Notes under the pieces: generated by a model
What the model was told of the DNA's origin: nothing
What the model saw: the letters and a program-made list of their open reading frames with translations, nothing else
Database searches by the model: none
DNA from: Durusdinium trenchii
Taxonomy: Eukaryota; Sar; Dinophyceae; Suessiales; Symbiodiniaceae
Direction: 5' to 3'
Length of the DNA: 64,000 nt
Assembly: GCA_963970005.1 (NCBI GenBank)
Contig: CAXAMN010021284.1
Coordinates: 464,968 to 528,967 of the forward strand
In this document: one piece after another, positions 1 through 10,930 of the stretch
How the letters are laid out: the number at the start of each line of letters is the position of its first letter
Position numbering within the stretch: position 1 is the first letter of the stretch
Position numbers and translations under genes: made by a program

Positions 1-121
1 TCAGGTACTGCGTTGCCGGCTGCGTCTTGGCTCAGCATAGCTTTTGTGAGGCTTTGGATATGGACTCTTGTTGCTGTGTTGGTGAGTGGTCACACCTCTC
101 AAGCGCCTACCTTAGGTAGAG

Positions 122-1326
122 CTACCTCAGCAATCTGGTGATGAGGAGATCTATCAGGAGCTTCAGGGCGGTGAGCCACCGAACTTTTCGAACCAAGGTA
201 AAAAACGAGGCAGGAAGCCCAAGAACAAAGATGCACCGAGTGGCACTGATGGCCAGTCTATGGGGTCCCAGGGTGTCAAGACTTCCAAGAATGGCCCGAG
301 TAACCGCTCAAAAGCAAACATGAGTTCTGGGGTTGAGGAACCACAGGAGCGTGCATTTGACTCGATGATTGCCCGACTCAGCAACATGGGTCTTGTGCGG
401 GAACACCCAGATGTGCCTGGAGAGCTCCAGTACTGTGTGCTTTGGAATTTGCTTTAATGGCAATGCTGTTTGTTTTCATGCATCCTCATGCTGGAGTAAG
501 TTTGACACATGTTTGTGCATCGAAGGTTGACCCTTCGACTATGACGTGGGCTTTTATGTCGATGCCTAGTTTGAAGAATCCGGAATTGAAGGAGCCTGAG
601 ACTGAGAAGTCCAAATCCAAGCCCAAGCGCAAGGCAAAGCCTGCCCGGAGGGCTGGCCAGGTGGCCTTTCAGGATGATGCTGTTCCTGAGGCACCTGTGG
701 AGCCGCCTGCTGTTGAGGCATCTGTGGAGCCGCTTGCTGTTGAGGGTGAAGAAGCCGTCGATGCAGAGGAAAGGCCCAAGCGCAAGTCCAAGGGCAAGGC
801 CCGCAAGGCCCACAAGGCCCGCAAGAATGCGTTTTATGAAGCTGTCAGGGTAGAAGGTGATCCTGCCTTTGCTGATGCTGCTTCCGATGAAGCAAATGAG
901 ATGGAGCCAGATGCGAGGCCTGAGGCTGCATCCAAGAAGGGTTCGCAGAAGAGAACCCGTTCAGGTGCCAAAGTCAAGAAGTCCACACCCGAAGAGGATG
1001 GACAAGACCCACTTGGAGAACGCTTTCCCTTGCCAGAAGGCTTTGTGTACCCTCCTGAGTGGGTGACTGCCAACAATGTCTATACAAACCTGTATAGACG
1101 ATTGAAGAAAGCGGGCAACGCCATGGATGTTGTGAAGGAGGAAGCTCGAGAAGCACGGTACCAATTCAGTGTGCATGGTGGTGTCCCCATGGCTTTGGTT
1201 TCATCCTTTGGCATCGCAAAGAGGGGCCCGAAGAAACCCAAGCTTGGGCAGGAGGCCTTTGTGAACAATGATGATTTCCTCATGGGCAACAATCATGAGC
1301 CGGTTCGGCCAAATCCTGAGTCCTGA
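122..1326 (+). CDS. Lys-rich accessory protein, 3' part, split (left copy)
   Basis: Two exons are visible; the gene starts before or near the window edge. Exon 1 (about 122-436) has an AT-hook-like basic stretch, KKRGRKPKNK, and ends with GLVREHPDVPG before a GT donor at 437. Exon 2 starts after the AG near 528 and runs to the TGA at 1324-1326. It encodes repeated KSKPKRKAK/KSKGKARK basic clusters, two near-identical Glu/Pro/Val units (EAPVEPPAVE, EASVEPLAVE) and a more ordered C-terminus around VYPPEWVTANNVYTNLYRRL. The GLVREHPDVPG motif recurs as GLVRDHPDAPG at 7048-7080 in a downstream gene with the same following donor context, so the two are related copies. Function unknown. The basic composition and AT-hook suggest nuclear DNA binding, possibly as partner of the transposase at 8994-10930. 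The family is not recognised. Confidence 0.55.
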
Positions 1327-2145
1327 GTCCTCGCGCCCGTGAGTCGGCTAGGTGGTGCAGTGCTATCAGGCTGCTTGTAAGTGAGAGCCCCCTGGCTTTG
1401 CTGGGTTAGAGCTCTGACATTTTGATGTTTGATGATATTCCACCCATGGACCTCCATGGTCTTGCTTAGTTCCACATGAAGGTGTATAGTGCGTATTCTG
1501 CTTATTTATTTGCTGTTAACTGTTTGGCCTATGTGTGGAGCTTCTTTATGCGGCAACAAATGCCAACGCGTAGGGGATTGATGGGGGAAAGCTTTGCTAA
1601 GCTTTCACTGATGTTTGACAATGCAGCTAGAGCGCAAATGTTCCCAGTGCTGCTAGCTCTATGAATGTACGCGTGGTTCATCATGCAGTATGTTGTTGAC
1701 CTGCATTGATATTTTTTGTACAGGTGTGACACGTGCTTTATGATTCGAATGTACATATTCTTCGCAGAGTTTTGTCTTAAGTTGGCTGGAGTACGGCTGC
1801 CTCAGCACCATGACCAAGTCTGGGAAGTGACTGGGGCTGCATTCAAAACACATTGTTCTGCATGTGACAGTATGAAAGTCAAGGCAAGTTTGATGCAATT
1901 AGATTGTTTTTTAAGGGGTCAACTTCTCTTCAATTGCCCACCAGGACTGCGGATGATTTTCGGCGAAAGATGTTCTCCTCCAAGCTACCGAAGGGCGCTC
2001 CCCGACCTGGATGTCTACCAGTCCGACTTTTCCGAATTATGTCAGCCTTGGCGATGGTGCCTTGGACAAGGTTTGGTGTATATGATTCGGATTCATTTGG
2101 CACGTTCCCCTGCATGACCTCAATAGCCCGCAATATCCTTGGCAG
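1327..2145 (+). other. Spacer or intron, with possible 5' exon of the next gene
   Basis: No convincing gene in the first 600 bases. From about 1945 to 2060 there is an open, codon-like stretch starting after CCACCAG. It may be an upstream exon of the methyltransferase-like gene that begins clearly at 2146, but three frames are open and I could not choose one. Confidence 0.3.
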
Positions 2146-3787
2146 GTGTATCCTGACCTGGCCGTGCCCAAATTTGACTGTGTGGATGCTTTTGCAGGGC
2201 AGTGCAGTGTGAGCCTGGCATTCAAGAAACAAGGATACCATGCTGCTGCACATGATATTATTTTGGACCCCTCTGATGAAGCATGTTTGCAATAAAGGTT
2301 CAAGTTTGATCCCGCTATATATAAAGCATATCCTGGAACCTTCCAAGGACATCTTGGAGCCAAAGGGGTTTTGCAGGCATCTTATGTCAGTAATGCGCTT
2401 GGCTTCATCTGGCCTTCTTTTTCTTGGACCTGTCTGTTCAAGTTTCGTGGCCATAAACAGAAGCTTGGATATTATTGAAATGCATACGCGATGAACAAAG
2501 TCAATGGTACTGGTGATACACGTCATACACGTGTTTGTTGCGTATGAGCATTCAGGTTCCTTTCAACTGTGCAGTGCATGCCACATATTCGCATTCTGCT
2601 GTGGACATCTGAGGACATACTTCGGGTCGCACAAAATCAAAGCCAATGGGCAACAGGACCGTCTGCATGAGTCTTTTTGAACATTGGTTGATGGACTGAT
2701 CAGTCCCTTTTGTTTAAGCCTGGCTCTCTTGGTTTCTCCGTTGCCCGGCCTTCAGGACGTACAAATATGTCAGGAACAGCAATTTGATGATGTCGCGAGA
2801 CTCTCTGCCGCACCTGCATTCAGCTGGAAGAACCCGTGAATGTCCAACAGTTGGTGCATTGAAGTGTGAATGTAGTATTGGGTTTGGGGACCGTTCTTCC
2901 ATCCACCAGGCATGCCTTCTCATGTATGTCTGCATGTACAATGGTGCAAGCTGGATCCTGGAGAACCCGGTTAGCTCCATCGCCCTGTCCTCACTATACT
3001 CATAATATGTATCTGCCGGAAGTCAATGAACCTTCGTTTCAAATAATGTATTCCATCATGCAACATGTCGCTGAGATCTATTTGCACCGTCGCTTTGCAC
3101 AGCTGCTGAAGCACCGGGTCCACCACTTAACATGCACTTGGCTGGGCATGTTTGGCGCTGAGACGCCGAAACCGGTTCGGCAGTGGAGCAACCGATACTT
3201 TGTCCACAGGCTGAAGAGGAGTGCTTCAACATATGTCAACATACTAGCTATATATAGATATATGATCGAGATAATATATCCTTTTGCGTGATAACTTTAC
3301 AATAAGACTTGTTTGTTTCCTTCCTCGTTGGTGGGTTCTACATGACCAATAACATGTGCAGGAAACTTGTGAGGAACAAGTTCACTGGTGGCAAACGCCT
3401 TGCAGTGAGCTACACCAATTCCAATGGAAAGAAGTGCTATAAAGGGGGAAAGCTCCTAAAATCATCTTCTGCGTATCCTCGCCGTTTTGGACACGAGGCT
3501 AGGCTGTTGCATTTCGGGTTATACGCACAAAGTCCTTCTCCCTTGGTCCGTCACTTGTCCGCCCGCCTCTGATCACAGGTGTGCCAGCAGTGGTCATCGG
3601 AGCCTACGACGCTCAAGGAGAAGATGGTTGACTACACACCGGACCCCTGGAATGATGCCCTGCCACTAGGCCTAAGCTGGCGTTTGCCAATTGACTTGTC
3701 CAGGGGGTGGAGTGGTACTGGGGTGATCCTAGGCTGGACGATGTGGAATTATATGTGGCTGACTTGCTGAGCAAAGCGGCCAAGTAG
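2146..3787 (+). CDS. Stand-alone methyltransferase-like gene, multi-exon
   Basis: Divergent Rossmann methyltransferase-like protein spread over short exons. Exons whose phases close exactly: 2146-2280, 2348-2459, 2614-2656, 2756-2798, and one starting at 2910. Later pieces: about 3020-3240, 3362-3500, about 3590-3660, and 3704-3787 (TAG 3785-3787). Donors are GC (2281), GA (2460), GA (2657), GA (2799); acceptors are AG|G. Ordered motifs: DAFAGQ (FAG at 2191), HDIILD, GPVCSSF (Cys codon 2435), TSGRTKSKP, NSNLMMSR, ILENP (Glu codon 2961), GMFGAETPKPV (about 3148) and LLKSSSAYPRRFG. These align in order with FxG, PC, ENV and PQ/R motifs of C5-cytosine methyltransferases. The same signature occurs in the LINE and copia elements of this window. 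Whether it methylates DNA is unknown. The exon boundary between 2985 and 3020 is unresolved, and the 5' end is uncertain. Confidence 0.6.
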
Positions 3788-4689
3788 CCAGCTAGATATT
3801 TAATTCGAAACGTGAACTAGCGTGTTGATCAAGAGACACGTGCAATATGGCATATATGGCTAGAGTGGTCCTCCTCGTTCAGGATCTAGAGTTGGTTGTA
3901 CATATATATATATATATTATATATAGTTGTTTTTGTTTTTTTATTGAGATATCAACAGGTCCACCTTCCCAACAATCTCTTGGACCCTTAGACCTTGCCT
4001 CATTGCAGGGATTCAACGATCAGGGATTGCAGCGCAATGCAAAAGTGCGCCATCAATCCTAGGCTTGGATTGCACAGCTGGGATCGACACGCTGGGATCT
4101 GTACACTCTAAACCAGTACCCTCCAACCACACTAGTTGGATATGAACCCAACCCACAGAAAAGATATGGTGTCCATCTATTTGGGGAATATATAACCAGA
4201 TTTGTTGGGGCAGTGGTCCGTCGGAACGTCGGATAGGTTTGGGGGGTGAGGTCCATACCTGAAAATCTCCGTCGGAAGACCGTCGGATAGCGTCGGATGT
4301 ATCTGATGGTCCCTCAGTTTGCTACTAAAATGAAGGCCCGGCCCGTCGGATAGCGTCGGATAGGTTTGCACGGGTTTGGTGTGTCGGATTTGGGAGTGGT
4401 GTGCCGGTTGCACACAGCCATTTGGAGAGGGATTCCGTTAACGTTCCATCTGTGTGACTTCGCGATGGTTGGGGCGGCAGTGAAAGATGAGGACTGCTTT
4501 GAACATGCATACCTGCATGATGTCACATGGTTCCCCTAAAAACTAGCCTCTCCTTGTAGGAGTGTGTGACCTTTGCGCCTGTCACCGCTGAATCGATGAA
4601 CAACTTCTTCCACCGTGTGCCATGCATGAAGGACTTAGGGACTCCTGAACATGTTAGCTTTAGTTGAGACGTCTGTTTTAATGCAAAGC
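3788..4689 (+). other. Spacer with TA tract and CGTCGGATA repeats
   Basis: No gene seen. Holds a long (TA)n tract near 3902-3925 and a cluster of degenerate CGTCGGATA words at about 4205-4392. Confidence 0.5.
4205..4392 (+). repeat. Degenerate short direct repeats, CGTCGGATA
   Basis: The word GTCGGATA or a close variant occurs at least six times in under 200 bases, three times continuing as AGGTTTG or AGCGTCGG. Spacing is irregular, so it is a cluster rather than a clean tandem array. CACTA-type transposons carry clustered short subterminal motifs bound by their second protein. This cluster lies between two accessory-type genes and upstream of a TNP2-like transposase, but the link is only a suggestion. 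Confidence 0.5.
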
Positions 4690-7600
4690 AGGCCACTGCT
4701 CCGGCACCACCTCCACCAGTGAAGCGGCCACTGTTTCAATCGCCTGTTGCCAGGGCTGATTCTCAGGAGCGTTCGATGTGCCAATGTGTATGCACACAGT
4801 GTGCAAGATTGTATTGAATTTTTTCATGTAGGCTACCGTGTCCTATGAGCCGTCCATCAAATCAGAGATGAGGGAGGCTCTTAAGTGTGCCTTTTTAGAT
4901 TTTGAGTAGACGTGACACCAACATATGCGTATTAGTGCAGGACTCCCAGGTGAGTTCTTCCATGGTTGCTCCAAGTCCGCGGTCGATTCCTGCTTCCCTG
5001 GAACCGCTGCTTGGACTTTCTTTTGGACTGTTTGTGCGACATGGAGCTAAACAAACAATCACGCCATCCCCACCTATAACTAAGGAAATCCCTTCCGACC
5101 CCATCCAGGTCTCCAGCACCAACTCCTGGACTGCCTTCCCCCGAAGCAGAAACCGTTCTGAAAAAGGCCCGTGCACCAGAACCTGCCCGGCCAAGCGCAG
5201 TCAAAAGCCCTTCATCCGTTCCCGTTCTGCAGGCGCAGCCAGCCCGAGTTTTGAAGAGGTTCCGACCCTTGGCCACAAGCCCATCAAGCAGTGAGCCAGC
5301 TGGTGCGAAAGCCAAGTCATTGACACCACCACCTGAAGCCAAACACACACCATGCAAGACAGAGTGTCGTGCAATTGCACCACCTGCACTAAGTCCGCCA
5401 AGACATCAACCCCCCGTGCCACCTCCCAAAGCTCAACCTGCTTTGCCACCAACGGCCGCACATCCATCACCAGTGGCCATTCCAGAGACAAGCATTGCAA
5501 AACCCATTTTGAATGCAATGCACAAGACATCAACTTTGGGAGGGACACCAATCCCTGTGCCACAGGGATCGCTGCCGATACCACTTGTCAGACCAAGCCC
5601 TTCAGTGGCAGTGACACCACCGCCTCGGTGCAGCCCGACCATGACACCAAGGTGCAAACAGGAGCATCACCACCCAGTTGCTTCTACAAAGGAAGCCCTA
5701 GCAGTGCTGAAAGAGCTCCGGAAACAAAAGGGCATCACCAGCGTCCCTACTTCGGATCCTGGTGCAGCCTCTGACATGTCGCCAGATGAGATCGAGTTCC
5801 AACGGCTGTACCAAAATACACCGTTCAGCAAGAGTGACTACACCTCCCCACTGGCTGACATCATTTTCCAAAGGGGTTCAACCCGAGACCTCTCAGACAT
5901 TTGGGATAATTCTCCCTATGTCACTCCAAGTCGACATTCGCCGGAGCCAGTTGGGAAGCCTTTCAAGAAGACTGATTCACCAGGTGAGTCAACGCCCTCC
6001 ACAAAGGCACCAAGCCCTGGCCATCCTTTGGTCATTGACTTGGAAGACACGTCAGACACTGATCCTTTGCCTGCCCCGCCGGCGCCAGCTCCAACAATCA
6101 CCAAGGCAGAGCATGCTGCTGCAGTGAAGGTCACCAGCCCCAACCATGCCAAGGCAGTCCCTCCCACCCCAAGGGAGAACCAGAAGCTGCACACTGTCAG
6201 TTTCATAGACAACCCCACAATGGACAGGCCCCCCCAGCCCTACAGTTCCTCCATGGACAACCAGTCTACTGAGCGTCCTAGTGCTCTTAGGAAACCAGCT
6301 AGGACAAGCGCAATGGCAGACATGCCACAAATTGATGTTGCCGATGGCGTTACTTGTTTTAATGCATGTTCACACTTAACAATGATTGCGCGTGTTTTAA
6401 TGATGCTATATGCATGTGTGCTTGTAGTCGCTTTCCATGCGCTAGTTTGTGTTGAGGCACATCCGGTTACCTATGAGACATATGAGGAACGACAGAAACT
6501 GTATGCAAGATTCAAAAGGCACGAGTTGATTGTCATGACCATCTTGCATGCAAAACGAATATATATATATATATATGCCCATGTGTCTGCGAGCAGGCAG
6601 CTAGTGGGTGAGGTTGCTTGTGAAGTTCCAGATCAGCTCAAGCAAGCGTGGCAAGATGCTTGCAAGAGCCGCAGCAAAACTGCAAAGAACCACCTGTTTA
6701 ACACATGGCTTCGTGCAGGTGGTGATTGGGGACAGTTGCTCACTCCAAAGCAAAATAACACGGCATGAACGTTTGACAATGCTATCTAGCTAACTATGCT
6801 TTTATGTATAGAGTTGTTTGGCCCCAAATCCTAGGCTTACTGTGACCATGAGTCGACAACAGCTAGACCGGGAGCTGGGCAGACGCCAGGAAGGTCAAAG
6901 ACCCAGCTTTTATGTTGTACGTCTTTTTCTTAAGACTATCAGGCACTCTTTTGTTCGTGAGGTTGGCGCAACCGTGACCAACTCCTGGTGATGTACAATG
7001 GTAATGATGCCGTGGTTTCATCCATAGTTGAACGAAAAACACGATTGGGTCTCGTGCGGGATCACCCGGATGCACCGGGTGATGAAAGCCTTCGGTTGTA
7101 CTATGTGCTAGCCCTAGTATTCCAACGCAATGTGTTCTTAGTTTTGTTGTGTTTGTATTTGTGAATTGGTTGCATGCCACCCTGGGTCTTCTGACTATCC
7201 ATAGGTGATGCTGGACATCTCCAATGTGTCCGAGAGGGAGGTCACTGATTCAATCAATCAATCTTTATCTATGGAGATTGCTCCTGGCAGTGAGGTAGGG
7301 TTGTGCTGTGTAAAGGCCCCCACCTGTCTTGTGTTGTGCGGCAGGTTGCAACCACCTTTGGATCCAGTGTAGAGGCAATGATGGCCTTTCCGGACGGGCC
7401 ATTGGGAACACCAGTGGCACCACCGGCTCCAGAACCGACCGAAGGAAAGGGTACAGGCAAAGGTAGAAATAAAGGAGGAAAGCCTAGGGGTAAACCAAAT
7501 CCAGAGCAGCCAGAGAAGCCAAAGAAGTAGGTTGGCAGCAAGCATGCACATATGTTTATTCACGTGCAAACAGTATATGTTCTGTTTCTATAACTATACC

Positions 7601-8149
7601 TCGGTGTTGACCTGCATGTGTGGAGTGCTCAGGTCCAAGGCAATGCCGGATGATCCTGTGGAGGCTTGCAAGTGGTTGGTGCCAAGGCTAACCGCAGCTT
7701 TGTCGGAGAGCAAGATTCTTCCAATCCGCTTGCAACATCTCAAGCATCAAGAGGTACTTCGAAACTCAGCTTGTTTCCTATGTACATAGCACCAGTGCAC
7801 AACTACAAACATGTTGTTTTTGAATGGACACTGTTTGAGGAACCACGTTGGCGAATCATTCTGGCGAGTTGGAATCTTCCTACCACCAAATGCTTAAGTT
7901 TTCGAAGGCGTATATCATCCGTTCACGTGTGTGTTGTACTTGGTTGTATGTATGCCCTGTATGCATCGCTATTCTGCTCAGCAGGACACGGACGGAAACC
8001 TGGAGGCCGTGATGGCAGGTGTGAAATTGGCGCAGCAACGACTGACCATGTACATTGAAGATGCCACAGTGGCAAACCAGGTGCTGAAACCACCGCCCAA
8101 GAAACGCAGCAAGAAGGACGACGCTGAGGATGATCAGGACTTGGACTAA
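4690..8149 (+). CDS. Pro-rich/basic accessory protein, multi-exon (right copy)
   Basis: Multi-exon gene of unknown function. Visible exons: about 4690-4778 (Pro-rich, PAPPPPVKRPLFQSP), 4833-4884, 5110-6357 (long Pro/Ser/Thr-rich low-complexity), about 6459-6520 (TYEERQKLYARFKR), 6601-6735 (VPDQLKQAW, KNHLFNTWLRAGGDWG), about 6990-7104 (GLVRDHPDAPG), about 7205-7530 (Lys/Gly/Pro-rich tail piece), 7629-7752 (EACKWLVPRLTAALSE) and 7982-8149, ending KPPPKKRSKKD plus an acidic tail at TAA 8147-8149. The 6990-7104 exon matches the exon at 122-436 in motif and in its downstream GTGCT donor context, so this is a second copy of that family. A long disordered N-terminus followed by short ordered blocks and a basic NLS-like C-terminus suggests a nuclear accessory protein. 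Exon ends are approximate. Confidence 0.5.
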
Positions 8150-8993
8150 GTTCATCCTGAGCCCTCTCGTTGGCCAGTCGCTGGAGTCCGCTATTTTTGG
8201 GAAGGTAGCGCGTAAGGTCTCTCTTGCTTATACGCTACATGTGCAACAAACAGAAGCACGCTGTTCATGTATGTTTTGGATCGCTTTGGCATGCGCTACA
8301 ACACTTCTGGGGAGTCAGCATGTTGGCTATAGCTACCAATTTGCTGCATGGCCAAGATGGTCATCATAATTGTGCAATGGGAGTTGAGGACAAATAGGAT
8401 GTGGAAAACATCAGTAGCTGTGAGCACGTAGCAACGTGCTATGTGCATCGAAGTGCATGCTTTTGGATCGCACAAAGCAGCATGAGCAAAACATGAATGT
8501 ATTCATTCCAAATTCTGTCAGGCAATTTCTCTGAGAACACCCACCGTGATCCGCCGCAAAGCAAAAGTTCTTCATCCAACCAGGCTACATTGGGGAACTC
8601 TTGACATCTCTTGAGGTGTGTATAAGGACATGTGAAGAACATGTTTGACATCCAATATCGATATAACATAGATAGAGATGTGTTTGATGGACATGCGACT
8701 GACACGTGCTCAACTTGCGCCCTGCCTTTGATACTGATAGTGTCCATGCCAGGCCAATCCGAAGAAGCGGCCGCTGCCTTCCTCAGGGCCATCAACGGTG
8801 AGAGCTGGTGAAGATAACCCTGAAAAGGGAGACACCCTTTGGGCTACGTTGATTGATGATTTCAGTAGCGGAAAGTGTTCTGCCATCAAAGCACCTTTAA
8901 CATCATTTAACAACTTTTAAAAGGTTTTGTGGATTCCCCTTTGATGCAAGCTATATAGAATAATTCAAAACGGTGTTTGATTGCTTTGGGAGT
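8150..8993 (+). other. Spacer, nothing convincing
   Basis: No recognisable coding on either strand. A 118-codon frame on the minus strand (8439-8795) has no recognisable domain and is listed under rejected items. The stretch separates the accessory gene from the transposase and may hold promoter or unrecognised upstream exons. Confidence 0.4.
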
Positions 8994-10930
8994 ACCAGAC
9001 CTGTCCGAACAAGTATAAGGTGCAACAGTTAGCAGACGCTGCTATTGACTTGTGCACAAGCCTTGGTGCATATGTCCCACCTGACCACATGATAAGCCGT
9101 CTTTCCAAAATCGCAGCCGGTGGCGCTGCACCATCAAATGCTGAGCGAGACTTACATGTGCTTCTGGCTAGAATTAGCCAGTTTCATGTGGAGCTTGAGG
9201 AGGTTGATGTACGCATGTGGGACCATAAGGAATGCAAAATCTTGCACACCAAGATTCCAATCATCATGCCCGACAAGCTGGCTGCTGCCATATGGAACAT
9301 GGGCAGTGAGGTCTTTGAGTATTTCTTTCTGGGGGGCATGTCTCGTGATGCTGTTCGAAGCTATTGGGACCATGTGCATTCAACCTCTGAGTGGTTTCAG
9401 GTCCATCCAGCATCTTCTTACCCAAGGTCGGGATTGATACCTTTGTCTCTGTATGCTGATGAAGTGGCTACCTACAAAGGTACTGAAGTTGCAAGCATTA
9501 TGGTCATTGGCTGGACTAGCGACTTTTGTTTTAACAGATCTCCACTGATGCGGTATCTGCTCTTGACAGCATACAGTGAGTTTATCGCCAGCGATTACAC
9601 CTACCGTGACATCATGACTGCAGTCTGTGCCCGCATCACTGACATGGTTGACATCACGAAGCAGTTTCCATGGTCTTCACAATTTACTTTCATGTTTTCA
9701 TCCAACCAGGGTGATCTCAAGTACATGCTGTACAAGCACAACCTTTTTGGATATAATTCAAATGAGTTCTGTTCGTGGTGCAAGTGTCAGAAAGCTCACC
9801 AAGATCCTTCTATGACATTGGGGGATTTCCGGGAGGTGGCATCGCACCGCAATACATTGATAAGCCACGAAGAGTATATGCAGTCAACAACCCCAGAGGA
9901 AAGCAACTCGTCTCAAATGGTTTCTGGGACACCCTTTTCTGTTTCCACCAAACTCTATGTTCACCATTAATGCAACTTCATGTTCATGTTCACCAGAACA
10001 TCATCACTGCAGGATCCATTACATTCAACATTCCTGGAGCCCACCTACATCGGTTCATGCATGATGTTTTGCATGGCCAGTATCTGGGTACTGGTCGTTT
10101 GCTCAATGGAGCCTTGGGGTGATTGAACTCATGTTCTTTTTCGCTAAACTGCTCGTATGTTCTATAATATGTTATATACTGCCTGTCTTTTTTAACCTAG
10201 CTGGGCTTTGTAAGGATCCCTCCTGGTTTACTTAGCTGAGAACGATGCTTTCGGTGAATGGCGTGCAGGCCGCTACCCCTTCATACTGCAAAACCGTTTG
10301 AATGAAGCTTTCCGGCAATTTGGTGAGTGGAAGTCCCGGAACAAAATTGCTACAACGCAGGCCAGGTTTACATGCTCTAGGATTGGCCGACATTCTCGCC
10401 AAGACTACCCTTGTTTACAAGCCAAAGGCATTGCAGGGAAGCGGATTTCATACTGGCTGGCGGAGGTTGCAAAGCAACATGCAGAGAAAGCAGGGGCATC
10501 GGAGATTGACCGCTTGGTGTCTGTGACTGCTACATCCTATTGCAAGTTTCTGGACTTGATTGGAGAATTTTCATTGGCTTTGACGCCCCAGCAGTCTGAG
10601 AAGATCTTTAAAGCTGGCCACTTGCACTTGCTATCGTATGCCAAATTGAGAACGTGGTCATCAGGAATCCGTGGAGCGCATAGTGCTGGCAGGTCTCTCT
10701 TTCAACTTGCTCCAAAGCACCACTACTTCTTACATGTGTTGCATACAGTCCGGGAGACCAAGGTGAACTGCCGTTTTTACACCTTGATGGCGGCTGAAGG
10801 TTTTGTAGGGGTTGTGGCGAGGATAGCAAGGATGTGCCACCGTGCCAGTGTTTCCAAGAGGGTTTTGCAAAGGTACAAAACCAAGTTTGCTGCAGAACTT
10901 CGATGTCACTTGCGAACGAAACGAGGTTGA
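8994..10930 (+). CDS. TNP2/CACTA-like DDE transposase, three exons
   Basis: Exon 1 begins after GGGAG at about 8993 and runs to about 9900. Exon 2 is 10013-10108. Exon 3 is 10269-10930 (TGA). The exon 2 to 3 junction is in phase, with a GA donor (AATG|GA) and AG|GC acceptor. Recognisable TNP2-type blocks in order: HTKIPIIMPDKLA; PLSLYADEVATY, with the first catalytic-type Asp at 9458; SNQGDLKYM, with the second Asp at 9713, followed by FCSWCKC as Cys ligands; IPGAHLHRFMHDVLHG and LGTG (the DxxH...LG block); LAPKHHYFLHVLH; and AAEGFVGVVARIAR, with the Glu at 10796, followed by LQRY. Conserved positions appear intact, so it may be functional or recently active. The end of exon 1 is unresolved: a donor of the right phase near 9900 is needed. 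No terminal inverted repeats were found. The two accessory genes upstream could be its partners. Confidence 0.6.

Noticed and set aside
51-121. Search for a spliced-leader gene or relict leader (ending TTTTGGCTCAAG) in the window
   Set aside because: Only partial matches such as GGCTCAAG (near 59068) or TTGGCTCA (near 47899) were seen; none is long enough to support a call.
1930-2526. 198-codon minus-strand open frame
   Set aside because: Antisense to exons of the methyltransferase-like gene that have clear conserved motifs and closing phases on the + strand.
8439-8795. 118-codon minus-strand frame in the spacer before the transposase
   Set aside because: No recognised domain, no homologous copy in the window, and all supported genes run the other way.
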